Source: Bacteroidales bacterium
GTDB lineage: Bacteria > Bacteroidota > Bacteroidia > Bacteroidales > UBA932
NCBI GenBank assembly: GCA_017651785.1
Contig: JAGCCD010000088.1
Span: 1 to 5,459 of the forward strand
Reading direction: 5' to 3'
DNA: 5,459 nt
Positions 1 to 5,459 of this stretch are shown here, piece after piece. Position numbers and translations under genes: made by a program. The notes beneath the pieces were generated by a model. It saw only the letters and a program-made list of their open reading frames with translations. It did no database searches and was not told the DNA's origin. Each line of letters starts with the position of its first letter. The stretch's first letter is position 1.

Positions 1-564
1 AACGGAGACCTCACCGAGGCAGACATCGCCTCCTGCGAGAAAGATCTCAGGGAATGCTCCATCCTGCTCCTGCAGCTTGAAACTCCCATTCCTTCGGTTC
101 TCAAGGCGGCAAAGACCGCACACGAGGCCGGCGCCACGGTGGTCCTTAACCCCGCTCCCGCCTGCCCTCTGCCGGAGGAACTCTTCGGGTACATCGACCT
201 CTTCATCCCCAACGAGACAGAGCTCTCTTCTTTCAGCGGAATAGAAGTGACAGACATCGCCTCCGCAGAGAAGGCCGGCGCCGCAATGAAAGCCAAGGGC
301 GTCGGCAAGCTCATAGTCACTATGGGAAGCAAGGGAGCCCTCATCCTGGAGGACGGCCCGTCCGTCATCGTTCCCGCCCACAAGGTGAAGGCCGTAGACA
401 CCACCGCCGCAGGAGACACTTTCTGCGGAGCCCTCTGCGTCGCCGTTTCCGAGGGTAAGACCCTCAAGGAGGCGGCCGGGTTCGCCTGCGCGGCATCGGC
501 CCTCACCGTCCAGAAGATGGGCGCACAGAATTCAATTCCCTACCGTAAAGAAATTAACCTTTAA
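1..564 (+). CDS. rbsK: Ribokinase, C-terminal part (5' end outside window)
   Basis: PfkB-family sugar kinase, predicted to phosphorylate D-ribose to D-ribose-5-phosphate with ATP in the cytoplasm. The frame is open from base 1, giving 187 codons; E. coli RbsK is about 309 residues, so roughly the first 120 are missing. The GTG at 139 falls inside the conserved fold and is not the start. Visible motifs in order: LLLQLETP (67-90), the NPAPA strand (148-162), PNETE (208-222), the ATP-site TMGSKGA (319-339), and the PfkB signature DTTAAGDTF (397-423), where AAGD forms the anion hole and Asp (415-417) is the catalytic base. The C-terminal GAQNSIP (520-540) matches the RbsK tail GAQPSVP. These details favour true ribokinase over fructokinase or adenosine kinase, although related substrates such as deoxyribose cannot be excluded. 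It is followed 12 bp later by a sugar permease gene, suggesting one transcript. No defect is seen in the visible part. Confidence 0.93.
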   Translation, partial: NGDLTEADIASCEKDLRECSILLLQLETPIPSVLKAAKTAHEAGATVVLNPAPACPLPEELFGYIDLFIPNETELSSFSGIEVTDIASAEKAGAAMKAKGVGKLIVTMGSKGALILEDGPSVIVPAHKVKAVDTTAAGDTFCGALCVAVSEGKTLKEAAGFACAASALTVQKMGAQNSIPYRKEINL

Positions 565-576
565 CCCAATAATGCT
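542..576 (+). promoter_or_regulatory. AT-rich translation initiation region of the permease gene
   Basis: The end of the ribokinase gene plus the 12-bp gap is unusually AT-rich for this window (about two thirds A/T), and it contains no Shine-Dalgarno-like GGAGG. Bacteroidota commonly initiate translation from unstructured AT-rich leaders without Shine-Dalgarno pairing, which supports ATG 577 as the start. A shorter A/T-rich patch (1588-1602) precedes the SusC start. This is a compositional argument only; no promoter is claimed. Confidence 0.35.
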
Positions 577-1590
577 ATGTTTATCGTCGGCAGTTACACA
601 CTTGCAGTCATTTTCTGTTTCATTACCATGCTCTGCTGGGGCTCCTGGGGAAACACCCAGAAGCTTGCCGCAAAGAGCTGGAGATATGAGCTGTTCTACT
701 GGGACTATGTAATAGGCATGGTCCTGTTCTCCCTGCTTCTCGCCTTCACCGCGGGATCCATCGGAGCCGAGGGACGTCCCTTCCTCCAGGACCTCGGACA
801 GGCAAGCTGGGAAAGCATCGGCTGGGTACTACTCGGCGCCGTTGTGTTCAACGTTTCCAATATCCTCCTTTCCGCATCCACTTCCATAGCGGGCCTTGCG
901 GTGGCATTCCCTCTGGGCGTGGGCATCGCTCTTGTGATGGGCGTGCTTAACAACCTTCTGCTGCACCCCGTAGCCGGACAGAACACCACCCTGCTATGGA
1001 TAGGCGTAGCACTGGTGGTTCTCGCGGTAATATGCAACGGAGTAGCGTCCGGCAAAGTTTCCAACGAGCAGAGGGATCCCAGGCAGAACCGCAAGGGCAT
1101 CATCCTCGCCGTGCTCGCCGGTCTCATCATGTCCTTCTTCTCCGCCCTCGTCTACAACGGCGTAGACCTTGACAACTTCGCCGCTCCCGCCGCAGGAAAG
1201 CTCACTCCCTACACCGCAATGGTCATCTTCTCCCTTGGTGTGTTCCTGAGCAACATCATCGTTAACACCATAGTGATGAAGAAGCCCTTCGTGGGAGAGC
1301 CCGTCACGTACAGGCAGTACTTCGCCGGCAACTTCAAGACCCACCTGGTGGGTATGCTCGGCGGTGCAATCTGGGCCCTCGGTACCTCCCTCAACTACAT
1401 CAGCGCAGGAGAGGCAGGAGCCGCAGTCTCCTATGCCCTCGGCCAGGGAGCACCTATGATCGCAGCAATCTGGGGCGTATTCATCTGGAAGGAGTTCAAA
1501 GGCGCAAAGAAAGGCGTCTACGGCCTTCTGGCCCTTATGTTCGCACTCTTCATCGCGGGTCTCGCCTGCGTGGTAGTAGCAGGAATGTAA
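577..1590 (+). CDS. GRP/DMT-type inner-membrane sugar permease (RusT-like)
   Basis: Predicted 337-residue inner-membrane protein likely to import a monosaccharide, probably ribose given the ribokinase next to it. Hydrophobic segments lie near residues 3-24, 40-60, 82-100, 103-127, 138-156, 173-193, 212-232, 256-275, 283-304 and 312-335. This gives ten helices in two sets of five, the drug/metabolite transporter layout. A polar, charged loop (about 157-173, with NEQRDPRQNRK) separates the halves. The region CWGSWGNTQK (20-29) followed by WRYELFYWDYVIG (35-47) resembles the N-terminus of Bacteroidota GRP-family sugar transporters, the group that includes the ribose permease RusT. The small-residue-rich stretch GEAGAAVSYALGQGAP (278-293) resembles the sugar-transporter second half. 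ATG 577 is chosen because it sits at the start of the first helix, 12 bp after the ribokinase stop, behind an AT-rich leader. The family call is from remembered patterns; substrate is inferred from context and could be another pentose. Confidence 0.82.
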   Translation: MFIVGSYTLAVIFCFITMLCWGSWGNTQKLAAKSWRYELFYWDYVIGMVLFSLLLAFTAGSIGAEGRPFLQDLGQASWESIGWVLLGAVVFNVSNILLSASTSIAGLAVAFPLGVGIALVMGVLNNLLLHPVAGQNTTLLWIGVALVVLAVICNGVASGKVSNEQRDPRQNRKGIILAVLAGLIMSFFSALVYNGVDLDNFAAPAAGKLTPYTAMVIFSLGVFLSNIIVNTIVMKKPFVGEPVTYRQYFAGNFKTHLVGMLGGAIWALGTSLNYISAGEAGAAVSYALGQGAPMIAAIWGVFIWKEFKGAKKGVYGLLALMFALFIAGLACVVVAGM

Positions 1591-1602
1591 ACTAAGCATC
1601 CT

Positions 1603-1662
1603 ATGATTAAACGAGTTATACTGGCCCTGGCGGCACTGCTTACCGCCGCCACCGCCTTCGCA
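1603..1662 (+). other. Sec signal peptide of the SusC-like protein
   Basis: The first 20 codons encode a classic signal sequence: positive Lys3 and Arg4, a hydrophobic Ala/Leu/Val core, and Ala-Phe-Ala at -3 to -1. Predicted cleavage is before Gln21. There is no Cys at the cleavage site, so this is signal peptidase I processing. It also fixes ATG 1603 as the start. Confidence 0.85.
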
Positions 1663-4503
1663 CAGATGAAGACCGTCTCCGGAACCGTCCTGGACGAGAA
1701 CGGAGAGGGTCTTCCGGGTGCCGCCGTCATAGTGGCAGGCACCAACGCCTACGCCATCACAGATATGGACGGCAAGTTCAGCGTAAGCGCTCCCGTGGGC
1801 AGGGACGTCACCGTGAGCTACTTCGGTTACGACGACTACGTGTTCAACGTGGGCAGCGCCTCCGTCTACAATGTTACAATGAAACCCTCCGAGGCCACGA
1901 TGCTCAACGAGTCGGTGGCCATAGGTTACGGCACCACCACCAAGAAAGAGGTAACAGGTTCCGTGGTAAGCCTCAAGAGCGAGGATTTCGACAAGGGCGC
2001 CTTCTCCTCCGCGGCCGGAATGCTGCAGGGTAAGGTGGCAGGCCTGAGCGTCACCAACCCCGACGGCGGCGACCCCAACGGCTCCTATGAAATCCTGCTC
2101 CGCGGTACCAACACCCTCAGCGCAGGCCAGGGACCGCTCATCATCATAGACGGCGTGGTGGGCGCGGACATCCGCACCATCAACTTCCAGGAGGTGGAAT
2201 CCATCGACGTCCTGAAGGACGGTTCCGCAGCCGCCATCTACGGTACCCGCGGCACCAACGGCGTCCTCATCATCACCACCAAGAGGGCAAAGGCCGGCAC
2301 CACCTCCGTCACCTACGAGGGTCAGGTATCCGTGCAGACCGTAAGGTCCAGGGCAATGCCCATGACGGCCGAGCAGTTTGAGAACACCATCAACACCTAC
2401 AGGCCCGAGAACAAGAACAAGCTCTACGGGGCAAACACCGACTGGTTCGACGCCGTGACCCGCACCCCTATCAGCCACAAGCACAACCTGGCCATCGCTG
2501 GCGGATCGGACAAATTCAGCCACCGTACCGTCATCAACATAGAGAACAACCAGGGTATCCTGAGGAACAACGACGCCAACAAGTACCTCTTCAAGACCAA
2601 CGTCCGCCAGGAGGCCCTTGAGGGCTGGATAGTGCTGGACGGCAACATCAGCTACGTAAAGCGCAAATACAGCGGCGCCCGCTATGGAATCTTCCGCCAG
2701 GCGTTCCTGCACAACCCCACCGAGCCCATCTACGACGAGTCCAACGTGGCAGGCGGCGGCTACTTCACCAAAACCGAGTCGATGGACTACTACAACCCGG
2801 TGGCAATGCTCAACGAGCGCGACAGCCAGACCGACGTGAACGATATCGGCGTTAACGGAAGGATCACCCTCAACATCCTTCCCGTAAAGGGCCTCAAGTG
2901 GGAGAACTTCGTGAGCTACGGAGAGGAGACCTACGAAAACCGCGACTACCGCACCCATTACTATCCCGGAGAAACCGGCAAGCGCGGCACCGCAGAAATA
3001 TCCAACTCCAAAGACACCGACATCCAGTACGAGAGCACCCTGCAGTACAACAGGGCCTTCGGAGACCACCATATCCAGGCGGTCGCGGGTTACGCTTTCC
3101 AGGAGCTCGGCTCCAGCGGCAGCTATATGTCCAACTACGGCTTCGACCTTGACTTCTTCAAGACCAACAATATCGGAGCCGGCAGCGCCATCAAGAACTC
3201 CAAGGGAGAAATGTCATCCGAGAGGGAAAGCAGCCGCTACGTCGCTTTCTTCGGCCGTACAATGTACAATTACGCCGAGAAATACATGGCTTCCCTGTCC
3301 CTCCGCTACGACGGCTCCTCCCGCTTCGGCGCAAACAACAAATGGGCGCTGTTCCCCGCAGTGAGCCTTGGCTGGCGCATCTCCCAGGAGCCTTTCATGA
3401 AGTCCCTCACCTGGGTTGACGAACTCAAGCTCAGGGCAGGTTTCGGTATGACCGGCAACCAGGATTTCTCGAACTACAAGTCCATCCTCCGCGTAGAGCC
3501 CGTGGGTTACTTCTACTACGACGGCAAATGGTCCAACGCATACGCTCCTTCCAGCAACGCCAATCCCGACCTTCAGTGGGAAAAGAAGAACGAGTGGAAC
3601 GTGGGTCTGGACTTCTCCCTGTTCAAGGGAAGGTTCGGCGGTGCCATCGACTATTACTACCGTCTCACCACCAACCTGCTGTACAACTACAAGGTGCCCG
3701 TACCTCCGTACGACTACGAGCAGTACTTCACCAACGTCGGATCAATCTCCAACAGCGGTATAGAGCTCACCCTCTTCGGAGACCCCGTGAAGACCAAGGA
3801 CATAGAGTGGAACACCTCGCTCGTGTTCTCGCTCAACCGCAACAAGCTCATCTCCTTCACCAACGAGGAGTTCCAGGGTCAGGAATACCGCATCGCGTGG
3901 CTCAGCACCCCTCTGGGAGCCAACTGCCAGCGCCTCATAGAGGGCGAGAGCATCGGTACCTTCTACGGCCCCCACTTCACCAAGTTCAGCGGAGACGGCA
4001 ACCAGAAGCTCCAGAACATAGACCAGAACGAGTGGCTCAACCTGGGCAGCGCCTATCCTATCTTCACGCTTGGATGGAGCAACTCGGTGAGATTCGGCCA
4101 GTTCACCCTCAGCGCGACCCTTCGCGGAGCGTTCGGCGGAAAGGCCTTCAACCAGCTCCGCGCCCTTTACGAGAACATCAGCGAACTGGGTCAGAAGAAC
4201 GTCCTCGCATCCTGGCTTAAATACACCGAGTACACCGGCAAGGTGGTCTACTCCGACCGTTGCCTCGAAGACGCCACCTACGTCAAGCTCGACAACGTAA
4301 CCCTCTCCTACGACGCTCCCTTCAAGAGCAAGTACGTCAAGGGCCTCCGTCTCTATCTCACCGGCCAGAACCTCCTCTGCATCACCGGATACACCGGCGT
4401 AGACCCCGAGGTTCGCCTGTCCGGCCTCACCCCGGGTATCGAGGGCACCAGCTACTACCCCCGTACCAGGATGTTCACTCTGGGTGCCAACATAAAGTTC
4501 TAA
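1603..4503 (+). CDS. SusC/RagA-family TonB-linked outer-membrane transporter
   Basis: Complete 966-residue TonB-dependent transporter that should import a SusD-bound ligand across the outer membrane. A Sec signal peptide spans residues 1-20 (MIKR, hydrophobic core, then AFA before Gln21). Residues 24-95 form a carboxypeptidase-D-regulatory-like beta domain (SGTVLDENGEGLPGAAV, then ITDMDGKFSV). The probable Ton-box region is near 101-110 (LNESVAIGYG). The plug (about 111-235) contains LLRGTNTL (165-172), GPLIIIDGV (177-185) and the SusC signature VLKDGSAAAIYGTRGTNG (203-220). The remainder is a 22-strand-type barrel ending in a terminal Phe (LGANIKF), the usual outer-membrane assembly signal. 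No STN domain is present, so it is not expected to signal through a sigma/anti-sigma pair. Length is normal for the family. It starts 12 bp after the permease and ends 4 bp before the SusD start. In a ribose operon it would be RusC-like; the substrate cannot be read from this sequence alone. Confidence 0.96.
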   Translation: MIKRVILALAALLTAATAFAQMKTVSGTVLDENGEGLPGAAVIVAGTNAYAITDMDGKFSVSAPVGRDVTVSYFGYDDYVFNVGSASVYNVTMKPSEATMLNESVAIGYGTTTKKEVTGSVVSLKSEDFDKGAFSSAAGMLQGKVAGLSVTNPDGGDPNGSYEILLRGTNTLSAGQGPLIIIDGVVGADIRTINFQEVESIDVLKDGSAAAIYGTRGTNGVLIITTKRAKAGTTSVTYEGQVSVQTVRSRAMPMTAEQFENTINTYRPENKNKLYGANTDWFDAVTRTPISHKHNLAIAGGSDKFSHRTVINIENNQGILRNNDANKYLFKTNVRQEALEGWIVLDGNISYVKRKYSGARYGIFRQAFLHNPTEPIYDESNVAGGGYFTKTESMDYYNPVAMLNERDSQTDVNDIGVNGRITLNILPVKGLKWENFVSYGEETYENRDYRTHYYPGETGKRGTAEISNSKDTDIQYESTLQYNRAFGDHHIQAVAGYAFQELGSSGSYMSNYGFDLDFFKTNNIGAGSAIKNSKGEMSSERESSRYVAFFGRTMYNYAEKYMASLSLRYDGSSRFGANNKWALFPAVSLGWRISQEPFMKSLTWVDELKLRAGFGMTGNQDFSNYKSILRVEPVGYFYYDGKWSNAYAPSSNANPDLQWEKKNEWNVGLDFSLFKGRFGGAIDYYYRLTTNLLYNYKVPVPPYDYEQYFTNVGSISNSGIELTLFGDPVKTKDIEWNTSLVFSLNRNKLISFTNEEFQGQEYRIAWLSTPLGANCQRLIEGESIGTFYGPHFTKFSGDGNQKLQNIDQNEWLNLGSAYPIFTLGWSNSVRFGQFTLSATLRGAFGGKAFNQLRALYENISELGQKNVLASWLKYTEYTGKVVYSDRCLEDATYVKLDNVTLSYDAPFKSKYVKGLRLYLTGQNLLCITGYTGVDPEVRLSGLTPGIEGTSYYPRTRMFTLGANIKF

Positions 4504-4507
4504 GGCC

Positions 4508-4558
4508 ATGAAAAAGTACATTGTTATAGCATTCGCAGCGCTGGCAGCCGCCGCCTGC
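4508..4558 (+). other. Lipoprotein signal peptide and lipobox of the SusD-like protein
   Basis: MKK, a hydrophobic stretch rich in Ala, and Ala14-Ala15-Ala16-Cys17 fit signal peptidase II processing. Mature residues after Cys17 are TNLDEH; the acidic residues soon after the Cys (Asp21, Glu22) are compatible with Bacteroidota surface-export signals, though the fit to a consensus is not tested here. Confidence 0.85.
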
Positions 4559-5459
4559 ACCAACCTTGACGAGCATCTGTACTCACAGATATCCAAAGAC
4601 GAGTTCATGAAGCACGACGAAGTGATTGCACAGTACACTTCCAGGCCTTATACCAAGCTTCAGAACTGGGGAGAAGAGCAGAGCTACTGGACCCTCGTCC
4701 TTCAGATAGGCAACGAAATGGCCGTTCCCAAGTCCTGGGACAAGAGCTGGGGCGAGGAACGTTACGTAGAGCTCCAGACACACAACATCACCACCAGCAA
4801 CAAGCTTGTGGGATGCGGCTGGGACTTCTGCTTCAACGGAATTTCCGCCTGCAACGACGCCATCTACGAACTTGGCAAGCTTGAGCAGAACGAGACCGTA
4901 GTGCGCAACATAGCCGAGTGCCGCATCCTGCGGGTATACTACTATTTCATGGCCGTAGACCTCTGGGGACAGGTTCCCTTCTCCGTGGACAAGACCGTTA
5001 CCACCCTTCCCGAGGTCAAGCAGCGCGCCGAGATGTGCGCCTGGATGGAGCAGGAAATCAAGGACTGCATGGGCGTCCTCATCGACACCCCTTCCGCCTC
5101 TACGTACGGCCGTGTCACCAAAGACGTGGCAAGGTTCCTTCTGGCCAAGCTGTACATCAACTCCAAGGTATTCACAGGAACAGAGAAGTGGGCAGAGGCC
5201 GCCCAGGTCTGCAAAGAGATCATAGACGGCGGACACTTCAAGCTCACCAACAGCTACGCGCAGAACTTCGCCATCCAGAACGAGGGTTCGTCAGAGGCCA
5301 TCCTCGCCATCCCTTACAGCACTGTCTACACTTCGCACACCTTCTATCCGTTCGTGCTCACCCTCAACAGCGACCTGCTGCCTCTGTTCAACATCAGCGC
5401 AGGCACCTGGAACGGCACCCATATGGGCCAGCCCGACTTTATGGCCCGTTATGACGAGA
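4508..5459 (+). CDS. SusD/RagB-family surface lipoprotein, N-terminal part (runs off right edge)
   Basis: Surface glycan/nutrient-binding lipoprotein that pairs with SusC as its hinged lid. 317 codons plus one base are visible; SusD-like proteins are usually about 500-650 residues, so the C-terminal part lies beyond the window. A lipoprotein signal covers residues 1-16, with lipobox AAA before Cys17 (4556-4558), then TNLDEHLYSQIS, the typical SusD opening. The helical TPR-like core is recognisable in AECRILRVYYYFMAVDLWGQ (137-156, family pattern of LRA-YY-FG-PF), GRVTKDVARFLLAKLYIN (201-218) and WAEAAQVCKEIIDGGHFKL (228-246), followed by SEAILAIPY (262-270). ATG 4508 is four bases after the SusC stop and gives a perfect signal peptide. 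Besides the lipidated residue it has seven cysteines (103, 108, 115, 138, 177, 187, 235), which seems many for a surface SusD protein. The ligand is not deducible; by context it would be RusD-like. Confidence 0.94.
   Translation, partial: MKKYIVIAFAALAAAACTNLDEHLYSQISKDEFMKHDEVIAQYTSRPYTKLQNWGEEQSYWTLVLQIGNEMAVPKSWDKSWGEERYVELQTHNITTSNKLVGCGWDFCFNGISACNDAIYELGKLEQNETVVRNIAECRILRVYYYFMAVDLWGQVPFSVDKTVTTLPEVKQRAEMCAWMEQEIKDCMGVLIDTPSASTYGRVTKDVARFLLAKLYINSKVFTGTEKWAEAAQVCKEIIDGGHFKLTNSYAQNFAIQNEGSSEAILAIPYSTVYTSHTFYPFVLTLNSDLLPLFNISAGTWNGTHMGQPDFMARYDE

Noticed and set aside
139..564. Short 141-residue kinase starting at GTG 139
   Set aside because: The frame is open upstream and already encodes conserved ribokinase residues (67-138), so the true start is left of the window.
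576..583. TATGTTTA resembling a Bacteroidota -7 element (TAnnTTTG)
   Set aside because: It overlaps the permease start codon, its last base mismatches, and no TTTG-like -33 element lies at the right distance.
994..3072. 692-codon open frame on the minus strand
   Set aside because: It lies codon-on-codon opposite the permease and SusC frames, where stops need sense TTA, CTA or TCA codons, which this GC-rich codon use almost never employs. It crosses two real genes, is Val/Gly/His-rich without a recognisable domain, and ends at the first sense CTA (994-996).
3528..4220. 230-codon plus-strand open frame inside SusC
   Set aside because: Out-of-frame reading of SusC, rich in Arg, Pro, Gln and His as expected from a shifted C-ending codon pattern; no domain or start context.
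3742..4638. 298-codon minus-strand open frame spanning the SusC-SusD junction
   Set aside because: Same antisense register effect over SusC; composition dominated by Val, Gly, Glu and Ala, no domain, and it overlaps two well-supported genes.
4583..5236. 217-codon minus-strand open frame within SusD
   Set aside because: Opposite the SusD reading frame, which shows clear family motifs throughout; explained by codon bias.
4918..5454. 178-codon plus-strand open frame inside SusD
   Set aside because: Frame-shifted shadow of SusD with the same Arg/His/Gln-rich composition; the true frame is unbroken to the window edge.

Overview
The window is a slice of a Bacteroidota (most likely Bacteroidales) sugar-uptake operon, all on the + strand. 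The SusC/SusD pair with its characteristic signal sequences, the lack of Shine-Dalgarno sites and the 12-, 12- and 4-bp gene spacing all point to that phylum. Codons end strongly in C or G, which suggests a GC-rich lineage (Alistipes-like or a related uncultured gut Bacteroidales) rather than a typical AT-richer Bacteroides. The genus is inference only.

Layout: (1) 1-564, the C-terminal 187 codons of a ribokinase whose start lies off the left edge. (2) 577-1590, a 10-TM inner-membrane sugar permease of the GRP/DMT type. (3) 1603-4503, a complete SusC-family TonB-dependent outer-membrane transporter. (4) 4508-5458, the N-terminal 317 codons of a SusD-family surface lipoprotein that runs off the right edge. 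There is no gene-free stretch longer than 12 bp, and I see no RNA gene, mobile element, CRISPR array, internal promoter or terminator.

How it works together (inference from families and order): the SusD lid captures a ligand at the cell surface, and the SusC barrel imports it into the periplasm using TonB energy. The GRP-type permease then carries the free sugar across the inner membrane, and ribokinase phosphorylates it to ribose-5-phosphate for the pentose phosphate pathway. This matches the idea of the ribose-utilisation (rus) loci known in Bacteroides, which combine ribokinases, a RusT-type permease and a SusC/SusD-like pair. It is therefore best read as a variant of a known type of system, not a wholly new one. 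The missing flanks (regulator, second kinase, nucleoside hydrolase, further surface lipoprotein) would decide whether the natural substrate is free ribose, nucleosides or another ribose-containing compound.
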